Part shown: positions 14,190-25,952 of the stretch, in pieces
Layout: every line of letters begins with the position of its first letter
Numbering within the stretch: the first letter of the stretch is position 1
Origin: Capsicum annuum
Taxonomy: Eukaryota > Streptophyta > Magnoliopsida > Solanales > Solanaceae
DNA length: 64,000 nucleotides
Assembly (NCBI RefSeq): GCF_002878395.1
Contig: NC_061111.1
Coordinates: 24,094,735-24,158,734, forward strand
Direction of reading: 5' to 3'
Notes under the pieces: model-generated
What the model was told of the DNA's origin: nothing
Database searches by the model: none
Seen by the model: only the letters and a program-made list of their open reading frames with translations
Position numbers and translations under genes: made by a program

Positions 14190-14579
14190 CTATTTTTTTT
14201 CTCTCTTTCACTTTCTTAAATCTTAACTCTTTTTTCTTGTAAATTTTTCTTCATCTTCTTTTTTTATAGTTTTATTTTTTTAATTTTGATTTCTTTTTTC
14301 TTTTCCACTTTTTCTTTACACTTTATTTTGTCTCTTCTATTTCTCTTTTTTTTCCTTTTTCGTTTTTTTTCTTTTTCGTTTTCTTATTTTTTCTTTTCTC
14401 ATATTTTTTTCTCTTCTTTTTTTTTTTTTTTTTTTCTTTTTTTTTCTTTTATTTTTTTTCTTTTTTTTTTAACTTCTTTTTCTCTTTCTTCTTCTTTTTT
14501 TCTCTTTTATTTTTTGGGATTTTTCTTTTCCGTTTTTTGTCTTTTTCTATTTTTTTCTATCTCTATCTTTTATTTTTAA
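14190..14579 (+). repeat. Long pyrimidine-rich (T/C) tract
   Basis: About 390 bp made almost only of T and C, with interspersed TTTTCTTTT and TCTTCTTT blocks. The open frame here (F, S, L-rich) is a by-product of composition. The tract could adopt triplex-type structures, but that is only inferred from base composition. Confidence 0.8.
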
Positions 14580-14935
14580 AAGACAAATATCTATATACAT
14601 ATACATATTCAAAAAAATATATAAAAATAAATAGACATACAAATCTGCATATGTATTTACAGTACAAAACATACATATATATTTGTATATGTATTTATAC
14701 AAATACATATTTCATATGTATATATAAACATATAGGATACAAAATCTTTATAACAAAAAAGCCAACTATATACATATACATATAGGTAATCATATTTATT
14801 TAAAGTACAAAACATACATATATATCTGCATATGTATTTACAAAAATACATATCTAACTCATATATATATACGAGTTAAATATGTATTCCTATAAATACA
14901 TATACAGATATATATGCATATATATACTCGTCACT
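14580..14935. repeat. ACATAT-rich cryptically simple sequence with a partial duplication
   Basis: Repeated ATACATATAC and GTATATGTATTTA motifs. The segment around 14660-14735 (GTACAAAACATACATATATA followed by a TGTATTTA motif) recurs around 14803-14865, suggesting a diverged tandem duplication of about 140 bp. Open frames here are compositional artefacts. Confidence 0.65.
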
Positions 14936-15559
14936 GAACAAGACTACCTATTTGGTTATGAATTTTCATTGCGTATACATGTTATCTTAATATATTTTTT
15001 ATATAATTATAAAATTTACGATAGCGAATAAGGGGTTCCTGAAAACCCCCATTCTCTACTGTAAATCAGCCTGACGTGTTATATTAGATCCTCATTATCT
15101 CAAAGTTACAAGCAATAAGAAGAAAAAACATGTTGCAGAATTGTGGCATGCAAGTCATGATAGACTAATACAACTTAGGATGTGTCCGACATGGAGTTTT
15201 CACTTTTCTAAGTTTCTATTGATCACCATTTCTTGGGAGCATTTTCTCACGAAAAAATAAATTCCTTAAAAATGATCTTCCTAGTGAAAGTAGGAAAACA
15301 AGTTCTGCACATGACATTTCACATTGGTTGTATTAATTACACTCCACACCATCCAACATACCTCATTTCACATTCACTCCTGTTAGTACCATCCGCGGCC
15401 ACCACCGGAGACGAACTCAGAAATAGAAAGCAAAGGCGCCGCCTTTAATACATACAATTTCTTTCTTTAAATAACGTAGACATATTAACTACGGTTAAAA
15501 CTTACACGCACTCAGTGTATACACCAAATTAATACATGCATGACAGTTGTTTGAATTTA
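14936..15559. other. Intergenic DNA, no gene recognised
   Basis: A short GC-richer patch near 15390-15445 (CCGCGGCCACCACCGGAGAC) stands out from the AT-rich background and lies in a 71-codon frame with no recognisable motif. I see no splice or start context supporting a gene. Confidence 0.4.
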
Positions 15560-15810
15560 GGGATCGTTTGGTTTGAAAATTGTTATCCCGGGATAACTAA
15601 TACCGGGATTAGTTATCCCGGAATTACTCGGGATAACTTATCCCACCATGTATATGGGATAAGTTATCCCATCACTAAGAGGAAAATGATGGGATAAGTT
15701 ATCCCGAGTTAGATTAATCCCTCCAACCAAACAAAGGAAAATATGTTCTTTTATTTTATCCCGAGATAATTAGTTATCCCGGGATAACAATTTCCAAACC
15801 AAACGACTCC
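15560..15810. mobile_element. MITE rich in GGGATAACTTATCCC palindromes (251 bp)
   Basis: The left end GGGATCGTTTGGTTTG matches the reverse complement of the right end (GGAGTCGTTTGGTTTG). The interior repeats TTATCCCGGGATAA and GGGATAAGTTATCCC, so much of the element can fold back on itself. It is related in design to 8654-8860. No target duplication was resolved. Confidence 0.75.
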
Positions 15811-16384
15811 TGAGTTCATGTTATTTAATCATGATTAATTAACAAGTATTTTACTTAATTTAATCACTTAATCATGATAAAAAATATTAATTTGATATAT
15901 ACACCGGATGCATATAACTTTTTACCTATCAACTACTAACTACAAAGTTTTGGATGGAACTCTCTGAAAACTAAAGAAAAAAACAACAAAAAATTGGGTT
16001 GTAACTAGTGGAACCATTGTACCTTTGTTGCTAGGTGCCACTACAAAAATATATACACTAGTTGAGATATATACATACAATTTTTCTGATGTTACGGGTG
16101 CTCATGACCACATTACCCTAAGGGTAGCTTTGCCTCTGCCCACTACCCCTATCTCCCAAGTATTAATTGTCTAAATTTTATATAAATATTTTTAGAATAA
16201 TTGTTTTTTGTTTACATATCAAATACAAGAAAATAAATAAGAAACTCATTTATTTAATTTCCTTGAACATATTTTTTAATAAAACACTTTTCATGAAAAA
16301 TATTTTCGTTCATACAGAATACACCCGTAATGTTATATACAATAATTCTTGTATATCTTTTTGATGAAACTCAAATGTCATAAT
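15811..16384. other. Intergenic DNA, no gene recognised
   Basis: AT-rich sequence. The 65-codon open frame at 16167-16364 has low-complexity composition and no motif, so I do not call it. Confidence 0.5.
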
Positions 16385-16396
16385 TATATAATTTGC

Positions 16397-16527
16397 AACA
16401 ACAACAACAACAATAAATTCAGTGTATTCCCACCAAGTAGGGTCTGGAGGGTAAGATGTACGCAGTCCATACTGCTACCTCCGAAGAAGTAGAGAGGTTG
16501 TTTCCGATAGACCCCCGGCTCAATTTT
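16397..16527 (-). mobile_element. 5'-truncated RTE-type LINE 3' tail
   Basis: Read on the minus strand this 131-bp insertion has the same GGTCTATCGGAAACAACCTC and GGGTAAGATG-complement stretches as the LINE 3' end at 18600-18713, and it ends in TTG repeats. It is flanked by TATATAATTTGC (16385-16396) and TATATAGTTTGC (16528-16539), a 12-nt target duplication with one mismatch. Confidence 0.85.
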
Positions 16528-16791
16528 TATATAGTTTGCGCTATAAATAATTTAAATTGAATTTAAATATAGTTTAATAATACGCTATAATTACTTAACA
16601 AAAAAATATTATAATTAAATATTTCTTAAAACTTCTTTATTTCTATTTTTTTTTTACTTATTTGGTAGTTGTTCACAATCATCATTAATAACTTTAATTT
16701 AATGAGAAATCGTAGTAAAAATCATAAGGTGGTTCTTTTGTAAACTGATATTTATTTAAAAATAGTCCCATCATATGAGATAATTTTTGTT

Positions 16792-16961
16792 CTGGATGTA
16801 CAGACCAAACAATCAAGTCAAACCGAATTGACGAACCAAATCAAATCGAGAAAAAAATCGACTTATGGTTTGGTTTGGCGTTAGAAAAAAAAAACGATCA
16901 TTCATTGTTTGGTTTGGTGTTAACAAAAAAAAAAGTTAAACCGAACCTGAATCAGACCGAC

Positions 16962-16998
<37 letters not shown>

Positions 16999-17489
16999 CT
17001 TTTTATACAGAAAATAATAGTTATAATCTACTTTTTTTCAACTAATTTTATTAATTTTCAGTATTTTGAAAGTAGATGTAGATATATATTCATATTTTAA
17101 TCTTTAAGTTGTAATATTTGTTCATTAATTGCTAATTAAATTATCCAAAATTCAAGATAAACTTAAAACCTAAACTTTTCACTCTTCATCTTACTTTTTA
17201 GTTTTAAGAGAGTTTTCTGCTCCTCATTTTTTCATAATTGTGATTTTTCATTAGAACATGAGTGAAAACATATTTGATCTAGTTTTCAATCAAAATATAA
17301 TTGTAAAAACTAAAGATTATAAAAAATTGGGAAAACCCCAAAAAATAAAAAAATTGAAAGAATCGACTAAAACCTAAATCGAAAAAATTAATTTTATATT
17401 GGTTTGATTTGGTTTATAACTTTAATAAACTGACATGATTGGTTTATTTTTTTAATAAAAAACAAACCAACCCGACCTATGTACACCCC
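16792..17489. mobile_element. Non-autonomous DNA element, possibly Mutator-like (698 bp)
   Basis: The ends read CTGGATGTACAGACCAAACA and, reverse-complemented on the right, GGGGTGTACATAGGTCGGGT. Next to both ends, the interior contains inverted TTGGTTTG/CAAACCAA-type stretches. A perfect 11-nt direct repeat TAATTTTTGTT flanks it (16781-16791 and 17490-17500), a length that fits Mutator-like elements. An (AT)n run lies at about 16964-16992. No coding capacity was seen. Confidence 0.65.
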
Positions 17490-17500
17490 TAATTTTTGTT

Positions 17501-17944
17501 ATGACTTTTGATAATGACAGAAGAATAATCAGATATTAAATTATTTTCATTTGGATTTAAAATATACTTAAACGAAATTCACCATAATATTGAGATGATA
17601 ATATTTGTTCAACATATTTTTAGATGAAATCTTAGCTTTGATAAGTTCTATAATAATCAGTATTGTCCATTACCCATACTATCTTTTACGCATATATTTC
17701 AGTAAATTATTACATCATATATTCATTTTATTAATTGTACATGACTTAAATTCTTTTAAACCTTAGTTTATCCTTCTACTCCCTTTAGTATTTTTTTTCT
17801 AGAAATTAAACTAATAGTTCCTTTATAAATGCATAGATTTAGAACTTAAAAAGTTTGACTTTATAAAAAAATTAACTTTAATATCAATTTATATAAGCAT
17901 TAAAACTCAAAATAGACATATTTTATTTTGATAATCTCATTATA
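17501..17944. other. AT-rich intergenic DNA
   Basis: No gene, repeat boundary or RNA gene was recognised in this stretch. Confidence 0.5.
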
Positions 17945-17951
17945 ATTAGCC

Positions 17952-18713
17952 TTCAGACTTCACTTACTTTTGGAGGCTCGCTTCGAGAATCTTATGCCAT
18001 AAGAAGGTGCCCCATAAGCTGAAAGGCAAATTCTATAGAGCTGCAGTCTGACCGGCTATGCTTTATGGAGCGGAGTGTTGGCCGGTTAAGAATTCTCATA
18101 TCCAAAAATTGATGCTGACAGAAATGCGGATGTTACGTTGGATGTGCAGATTTACTAGGGTTGACAGGGTTAGGAATGAGATTATTCGAGAGAAGGTGGG
18201 AGTGGTGTTGATGGAGGATAAAATGCGGAAAGTGAGATTAAGATGGTTTGATCATGTGATGAGGAGGGGCACAGATGCCCTGGTTCGTGGGTGTGAGAGG
18301 TTGGCCTTGGATGGTTTCAAATGGGGTAGGGGTAGACCGAAGAGATACTGGAGGGAAGTGACTAAACGTGACTTGGAGCGATTACAACTGATTGAGGACA
18401 TAACCCTGGATGGGAAGGTATGGAGGAAAAGCATTAGGGTAGAGGGATAAGGTGGGTGGATGAGTCGTATTCAGTAGGTAGGAGGGCTTCGGTGTCCTTT
18501 ATTTGGCAATGTACAATTTAATGTGGATGTCGTACCTATGTTATTTTTATCGTGTTCCATGCTTTTAATGTTTTATATACTGTCCTTTGTCTTGAGACAG
18601 GGGTCTATCGAAAACAGCCTCTCTACCTCTGTAGAGGTAGTGGTATGGACTGCGTACGCTCTACCCTCCCCGGACCCCACGATGTGGAAATTTACTGGGT
18701 TTGTTGTTGTTGT
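17952..18713 (+). mobile_element. 5'-truncated RTE-type LINE with ORF end and 3' UTR
   Basis: Contains the last part of a reverse-transcriptase ORF and a 3' UTR ending in GTTGTTGTTG. A short direct repeat ATTAGCC flanks it (17945-17951 and 18714-18720), so the target duplication is only tentative. The same 3' end occurs at 1753-1885, 16397-16527 and 44388-44504, which identifies this as a representative source-type copy. Confidence 0.85.
17968..18450 (+). pseudogene. RTE-type LINE reverse transcriptase, C-terminal part
   Basis: The frame reads KVPHKLKGKFYRAAV, an in-frame TGA (18049-18051), then [45 protein letters not shown] and [12 protein letters not shown], ending at TAA near 18450. These are hallmark strings of plant RTE-clade LINE proteins, covering the region after the polymerase core. 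The catalytic FADD-type motif and endonuclease are missing because the copy is 5'-truncated, and the internal stop confirms it is dead. The product would have been the enzyme for target-primed reverse transcription. Confidence 0.88.
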
Positions 18714-18720
18714 ATTAGCC

Positions 18721-21700
18721 AAACTAAAGTTTATGTAATGATAAGATCAAGTGTTTCATAAGTTTGTTTTAGCCAGACTCAAAATTTGAGTAATGATAGT
18801 ATTTTTAATTAATATTAATATTTTAGTAGTATATATTATTAGCAATTACATTTTTTTCATACTATTTTCAATATAATATTTTGTATTTTAATCTCAATTA
18901 TTATTTAAATGACATATATAAAAAAATATTATATATCTAAATTTTAATGAGTTGCTTAGAATTTCTTAATTTAAATTTTCATATCATAATTCAAATAACC
19001 TTATAAACTTAAATTCGAATAAGCCTTTTAATTTATTCTAGGCTGATTTTCTTAATTTTTATTTATTACTCGTTTCTTGTTTTCCGTTTGCATTATTCTT
19101 TACATAATATTATTACATTGTCATGCAATTTTACCATTATCTTGTAAACTTGATATATTTTTATATTTTTTCTACTGGACACCTTTAAATACACTCATGA
19201 AATGTATTTTTTTTAATTTTTTTTATAAAGCTCATAATTAATTCATTATTTGAAGTTATAAATATTTGAGTAGTATTTACTTTATTTTATTTTATTACTG
19301 GAAAGAATAATTAGCCTCAAGGCTAAGGCATTCTCTATTCTCCAATCTTTAAACATTATTATGCCTATTACGTCCAATAGTGACGTATTTTATTATAAAA
19401 TGTAATATTTAATACTTTAATTTCTTAGTTAATTATTTGCTGATCTTCAATGTGCTATGAAAGATTATGTTTTATTGCATCTTATTCGCACTATAACCAC
19501 TCAATATCATTTTCTACCTATTTGTTTCCTACTCAATGTATCTATTTCTCAACATAAGGGAATCAAAATAAAATCCTCCCCAACAAATAATGTAAAAGGA
19601 TCCTAAATAAATAAATATATCTAAAAGCCCGGCAAGCAACATCATCATCCTATCATTTCAATTTATTAATATCTCATATTTGTAGATCTATATTATTTTT
19701 TATATTATATGAAATGATTTCAATTAATTAAGATAAAAATAACATCTCTAAATAATTCAATATTTAACACACACAAATTTAAAACTTAATTCATATTTTA
19801 GGAAAAATATTTATGAAAAATTCTTTCGCAGAAAAAGTGCACCGAATTTCACCACCCTTATTCATAGTTTTTTTCAATTTCAAGAACATGTTGCAATTCA
19901 TAATAAGATAGTATGATAATATGATTTAAAGTGTATCTTACCAATAGTATTTTTTGAGATTTTTTTTGAAATCGTATCAAAATTCATTGAAGACTTGAGA
20001 TTCTGCAATATTCATTATTCATATTTTTCTCCACAAATGATTGGGGTTTCTCTTGTACCCTGTTTGTTTATCTATTTCTTTGGCATTAATTTTTCTTTTT
20101 CTTGCAACCCAAAATATTAATCAAAAAGCATAATTGATGAATAGACAGTAAAAATTGAAGATAGAAAATTTGAATCCAAAAAGAATTACAGTTAGGAGAT
20201 TGAAAGTAATAAATAAAAATATGAACAGTTTGAAGCAAGAAATAGTGAAATTTGGAAAGATTTAAAAGACGATTACGTTATGAACCTAATTTCAAACCAC
20301 TTACTTCTCACATTATTGATCTTACTCATGGAAGGCAACTTCACCAAGTGTCGCTCTCGAATTAAAATATTGTGTTGTAAAGGTTCTTATCAAAAATATC
20401 AACCCCTTTCAAAGTTTTAAAGGTATATAAACTTATCGCTTAAAAACTCCAATCAGATTAAAATAACTTTTAAGCTAAATTTCTATAACTGCTTCTTTAC
20501 AGCAAAGAAAAAAATTCAGATTGTTTATATTAATTTTTAAACTTAAAAATAAATTTCTAAACACGTGTAGGACTCTTTTTTTGTGGAAAGTTATCAGATC
20601 TTTTATATTTATACTAAATATTTAACTAGCTATCTTCCTACAACTTTTCCTTCTTTACAGCAAAAAAGTACATTTTGTTTAAATTAAAAATATTTAAGAA
20701 ACAAATTTTAATAAGCACATTTGGATTTTTTTTCCCATGGGAAGTTATCAATTTTTTTTTTAAAAAAAGTATTTAACTTTTTTAACTTAAAAATAAATTT
20801 AATAAGCACATTTAGTTGCAAAGCACACTTAGGAATTTAATTTCCAGTTAAAATAAAATAATGAAATATTTCTAATTTCCAAAATTGAATTTTTTTAAAA
20901 TAATATAAATTAAATATTTTTCAATTGTCAAAATAATATATAATCGGAATTATTTAAAAATATAAAAATGATGTTTGATAGTTACAAAGTTTATAGATTA
21001 CATATTTTTATTTTTATTTATCAAATAATGAATTTTACATGTAGCTAATGTTTGCGTTTTTCTGGGCTCTTATTTTTTAAATTTGGTACTTTTTTTTGGA
21101 TAGATTGATAAAATAAATTTTATGTTCATACTAAATGGGATAAAAAGATCTATCCAATTATTACTGCTATCTTATCTAAAGGAGCAGTCATTTAGTAAAA
21201 GGTAAAAGATTTAAAGGGAGCACTGGAATAGTATTATCAAACAAGTACGTTCTCTATATCAGTAAAAGCTAATTTGTTAAAAAATATTTAATCGACTTTT
21301 GATTTTTAAAAATTTAAGATAAAATTTAAAATTTTTAATCTAATACCTACAGTTATGAAATTAAGTGGTTACAACTTTTTATCCGTAACATTATCGTATT
21401 TATAGGATTTATCAAATTCAAAAGTGATTTTTAAATATTTTGAATTTTGAATTGAAAGTGGTTAAAATTATTTTATTTATCCATTTGAAAACTAACTAAA
21501 ACCAACTCCGTTCTCCCATTTTCTCCCCACGTTTTTAACAAGTAATTCAATCATTTTTTGGATAAACATTTTCAAAAAGATGATGCATTCATTCACTATC
21601 ACTAAAGACCAAGAAACACCATATGCATGAGTAAATCTTCTATGCTTATGAATGTTAGAAGCTTCTTCTGTCATGTTGCAAAGGTTAGATCATATTATTG

Positions 21701-21985
21701 ATCAAGATTTTTTTGCTACGAAAGACTAGATGCTCATTTTACTTGGTGTATTATTTATTTTTCTAATTATATCTCAACTGATGTATTAAATTTAAAAGTT
21801 CCATGAATAGATGCATGAAACATTGAATATGAATCCGACGCATGAAACATTGAATACAAAATTATCATTTTATCAAACATGTAAAACTTGGTACGACAAA
21901 AAACAATTAATACAGAACTTTAAAAGTTCAAACCTAATTATCAATGCTATACAATTCATACAACAAAATCAGTTTTCATCTTTAG
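18721..21985. other. Long AT-rich intergenic stretch, no gene
   Basis: About 3.3 kb of AT-rich DNA. Two diverged direct copies of a roughly 180-bp segment (TTCTTTACAGCAAA followed by a TTTAAACTTAAAAATAAATTT-like stretch and GGAAGTTATCA) lie at about 20487-20605 and 20650-20750. No coding exon or RNA gene was recognised. Confidence 0.5.
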
Positions 21986-21987
21986 TA

Positions 21988-22106
21988 CTTCCTCCATCCC
22001 AAATCATCCATCCCAAATTTTCTAATTTGATTTCTCATTTTACTTTTTTTTTTTCATTAATTAAGAAGAGATAATTTTTTTCCAGGGTAATTTGGGACGG
22101 CGGGAG
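21988..22106. mobile_element. Stowaway-type MITE (119 bp)
   Basis: The left end CTTCCTCCATCCCAAATCA and the reverse-complemented right end CTCCCGCCGTCCCAAATTA form the inverted repeat. A TA dinucleotide flanks each side (21986-21987, 22107-22108), the Stowaway (Tc1/mariner) target duplication. No coding sequence. Confidence 0.8.
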
Positions 22107-22453
22107 TAGATGACAATGCATGTTTTATTAAATATGCACTTGAAGAAGAAATGCATGTAGGTTCTAAGTTCTTTTTGATCAAAAAATAGGTAATTTTATA
22201 ATTTTTATATTCTAAATCTTTTACTTTAATATTACAATAATCATAAATTTTAAAAGTATTTATGTTTATGCATTGATCATGGTGTAGTTCTAAGGGAATA
22301 AAATACACATTTTTTCAATTAAAAAAATGTAGGGGCGGCTCAATCACATTGGTGGATTGGGCTCCTCTCTATTTTCCCTCTCTCCATTTCCCCAAAGCTG
22401 TTATCTTGATTGGTGACATATGACATATTTCAAATTGAATGAGTAAGATTTAA

Positions 22454-23864
22454 TCTATAATCTATAATATATTAAAAGTGTAAAAACTCTTAGAAAAGTT
22501 ATTTGAACTTTTGGCCCTTCATTAAAAGACTCTTCTTTTGACAAAACTGTTTTTCACTATTTTTTAATCTATTATTTAATTATTTTTCTTCTATTAATGG
22601 GACTTTCTAAAATATATGGGACTCCTAAAATATATGGTAGAAGAATTAATTAATATTTTTCTTTCTACTGGACTTCCTAAAATATATGGGACTCCTAAAA
22701 TATATAGTAGGAGAGTTAATTAAATTTTTTTCTTTCTACTGTTAAATTAGAAAAATACTTCTAAAATAGCGTTCTATTAAAAAAATACTTCTATAAACAT
22801 TGAGATGTATATGTTAAACTGGAGAACAAACTGATTTGCCTATTGAATTCATGAATATATTTGTTGAGATGGCGTGATATGATATAAGAGACACATTTTA
22901 AACAAAAAATTACTTGTATTTTTTGGTGCAGAAAAACCATCATCATGTAAAATAATACAATGTGTCCACTTATTCAATTAAGTTGTCCACTTATTTCTAT
23001 GGTCTGCCTTTGAAAAATCCTATTCTAGAAATCAACTTCTTCACTGTTTTTGTCAGCATAATAGAATTAGTTGAATCAAAATCGAAGCTTTGTGATCTCT
23101 ATTATATCTTTTTATAGTTTACAGGTCGTAGATGAATGTCGGTTGACTTTGAAGAAATTATTGTGTAAAGATTAAGTTTAATTGTATTGTTTTGATATCT
23201 TTATTATCTTATTGTTTATTTTAATTTATAGATGCTAGATGAATGTGGGTCGACTTTGAAATTTTTTTTTAGGTAAAAGTTAGATTTAATTGTATTATCG
23301 TAATATCTCTATTAGTTTGTTATTTTGTAGTAGTTTACCGTTTGTAGACGAATCTCGATCGACTTTGAGAAATTTTTGTGTGTAAAATTTAAGTTTAATT
23401 GTATTGTTTTGATGTCACTTTTATCGTATTATTTTGTTGCAGTTTACAGGTGATAGATAAATGTTGGTCGGCTTTGAGGATTTTTTTATGTAAAGGTTAG
23501 GTTTAGTTGTATTATTTTGATATCTCTATTATCATATTGTTTTGTTATTGTTAACAGGTGGTAAATGAGTGTTAGACGACTCTGAGAAAATTTTTGTATG
23601 TAAAGATTAGATTTAATTATATTATTTTGATGTGTCTATCATTATATTATTTTATTGCATTTTACAGATGGTAGATGAATGTCGATCGATTTTTAAAAAT
23701 ATTTTTGGTAAAAATTAAGTTTAATAAATAAATTCATCTTTACATACTCAAAAGAAAATTTAATTATTATATTCATCTTTATTATTTGTACAAATATCCT
23801 ATTTAGTGTAATGTTTGAACTCATTAAAGTGAGGTACACGCGCAAGACGTATACACCTAAACTA
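22454..23864 (+). mobile_element. Helitron inserted in the Mutator-like left arm (1411 bp)
   Basis: Starts TCTATAATCTATAATATATT right after A 22453. Ends near CACCTAAACTA, just before T 23865, consistent with insertion between A and T. A stem-forming ACACGCGCAAGACGTAT lies about 10 nt before the end. The borders are fixed independently because the host terminal repeat is split exactly here. The terminal CTRR is imperfect (CTA or CTAA). No Rep/helicase ORF is present, so it is non-autonomous. It carries a six-copy minisatellite. Confidence 0.8.
23121..23725 (+). repeat. Minisatellite, six copies of about 109 bp
   Basis: The unit begins near ACAGGTGGTAGATGAATG, followed by a TCGACTTTGAGAA-like stretch, GTGTAAAGATTA and TTTGATATCTCTATTAT. 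Starts were read at about 23121, 23228, 23337, 23446, 23554 and 23664, giving spacings of 107 to 110. The copies are diverged from one another. It lies within the Helitron. Confidence 0.8.
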
Positions 23865-25124
23865 TTATTCTAAAATACAACACTAACTATAGTTTAGATA
23901 ATAAATACATTATATATTTAGTTTAAAAAATATTGTGATCCCACATTCTTACAAATATGTTCATAAATAACGTAACAAAAAAAATTCTCTTCCTACGCAA
24001 GAATTCCATATTTCAATTTATTTGTCAATTAACTTTTTTTATTATTTTTCTTTGAACTTTGGTTTAACAATTAGCTATTTTATTTTCTTTAAAGTAGGTG
24101 AAATAAAGTAGGAGAAATAATCGACTTTTCTATTTTAGATTAACTTTTTATCACTTTTTTGGAACTTTTTCCTTAAAATTAGATATTTTAGTTTTTTAAA
24201 ATAGGTGAAATAAAATAGGAGAAAATGAGAGAAATCTCTCGTAGTATAAATTAATTTTTTTATTTTTATCTTTTTTAAAAAATAAACTTTTTCTTTAACA
24301 ATTATCTATTTTATTTTCTCTAAAATAGGTGAAATAAATAGGAGGAATATAGCCGAAATAAAATAGGAGAACTTATCGGCTCTCCTATTTTATTTCGCCT
24401 ATTTTAAAGAAAATAAAATAACTAGTAATTATTAAAGAGAATTTTCAAAATGCGATAAAAAGTTTAATTTAAATAGAAATTAAAAGTTGGACCATGAGTG
24501 TGCAAAAAAAATTAGGAAGAAAAGAATTTCGTTGCTATATGTATGGACAAGATAATATATTGCTAAAATTGTGGGATTACAATAATTTTTTAAACTAAAT
24601 ATATAATGTATTTATTATCTAAATCATGATTAGAGATTTACTTTAGAATAATTAAATCTTATTCATTCAATTTGAACTTTGTCATATGTCAACAATCAGG
24701 ATAGGAACTTGGAAAAAATGGAGAGAGTGAAAATGGAGAGGAGCTGGATCCACATTGGTGGCCTAAGGCAAAAATGAAACGAAGGCCTTAAACTTTTAAG
24801 AAAAAATATTTTTGTTAATAAAGTCTATATTTTAAATTTTGAGATGCAAAGTTATAATTATTATAGACAATTCTTTTAATAATTTTTTTCGTTAATATAA
24901 CTAATGCATTTAATATTTATTGAGACATACTTTAAATACATCAAAATTCATCTAATTATTCTTTACTTTTATATAAGAAATTTATTTTTTCTATAAATAA
25001 TATTTAATAATTTTTTAAATAAAAACCCATAATCTATTATTACTAAAATAAAAAGGTATCTTAAATTTGGGGCCTTAGACGGTTGTCTTTTTCTTTACTA
25101 GGTAGAGCCGCCCCTGAAAAAATG

Positions 25125-25950
25125 CATTGATCCTTTTTTCTCATTATTCTTCACCGAAGAGGCCGAAAACAAATAATTAATCAAATTTTCAATTATTAGT
25201 TTGACCATACCAATTTAAAAGTTGGTTAATCGAGGTTGAAACTGTGTGATTTTGAATGAATTGTAGTGGTAATTTTGTCCTAAATTTGAATTAGTCCAAA
25301 TAATCTCTCCAACATAATTTGCAAAATTTATTTATAAAATTAAAACAATATGATTAGTTGTATATGTGAATTGAAGATAAATATCTTTTAAGTGCCTTTA
25401 TATTATCATAATTTTACTATTTTAATAAAACCACATAATTAAGGTCTTAATAGACAAACCTAGAAACAAAAATATATGCAAATAAAATAAAATAGAGACA
25501 ATTTGAGATTATATATATCTGAATTAGCTTAGAAAGACAATATACATTAGATATTTAAGATATACTATTGACTAATGATAAGGTTAATCAACCAAAAAGT
25601 TCCAAATAATAGAATTCGAATTTCAAAATAACATAAAGGACACAAAATTGATTCAACAATTATTTAATTTATTTTCTTTAATTTAGTATATATTTTGTTA
25701 GCGCATAAACTATATTGAAAAACATAATAGCAATTGTAATTTATTTAAAGCACATACTATATAATTTATAACATTCAAATCTAGAAAAAAGAAAGAAAAA
25801 AAATAACATTCAAATAAGTGATGTAATAATTTGCAATTATTATAAGCGAGGATATTAAGTCATCTTACGCTTATAAAAAAATCACCACCTAAATATTTGG
25901 ATTAAGTTGATAGGCGTTTTAATAAGATCCCATAATTAAAATTTTTAATA
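25125..25950. other. AT-rich DNA, no gene
   Basis: No coding or RNA feature was recognised. The right end of this stretch is probably the interior of the Helitron that ends at 25982. Confidence 0.45.
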
Positions 25951-25952
25951 TT

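Larger units (their letters stand above)
22356..24750. mobile_element. Mutator-like element with long inverted repeats, interrupted by a Helitron
   Basis: Flanked by a perfect 11-bp repeat CACATTGGTGG (22345-22355 and 24751-24761). The right terminal repeat, read inward from 24750, aligns to the left one for about 98 bp (22356-22453). The match then resumes at 23865 (TTATTCTAAAA, then TTTAGATAATAAATACATTA) and runs to about 24010. The 1411-bp gap in the left arm is the Helitron. The terminal repeats are thus roughly 240 bp long and the original element about 980 bp. No transposase is present. Confidence 0.85.
22330..25116. mobile_element. hAT element hosting nested insertions (2787 bp)
   Basis: The left end TAGGGGCGGCTC and the reverse-complemented right end CAGGGGCGGCTC form a 12-bp inverted repeat with one mismatch. 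A perfect 8-bp duplication AAAAAATG flanks it (22322-22329 and 25117-25124). Removing the nested Mutator-like element (22356-24750) leaves under 400 bp of hAT sequence, so the host copy was a small non-autonomous element. Confidence 0.85.

Noticed and set aside
14286..14579. 97-codon open frame rich in Phe and Ser
   Set aside because: It is the direct translation of a T/C-only tract. No motif, no gene context.
15233..15448. 71-codon frame ending in a GC-richer patch with CCGCGGCC
   Set aside because: No recognisable domain, no splice or start support. The composition change alone is not evidence of a gene.
23865..24640. Separate foldback element between 23865 and 24640
   Set aside because: At first it looks like an independent inverted repeat, but the arms are the inner parts of the Mutator-like terminal repeats, one of them displaced by the Helitron.
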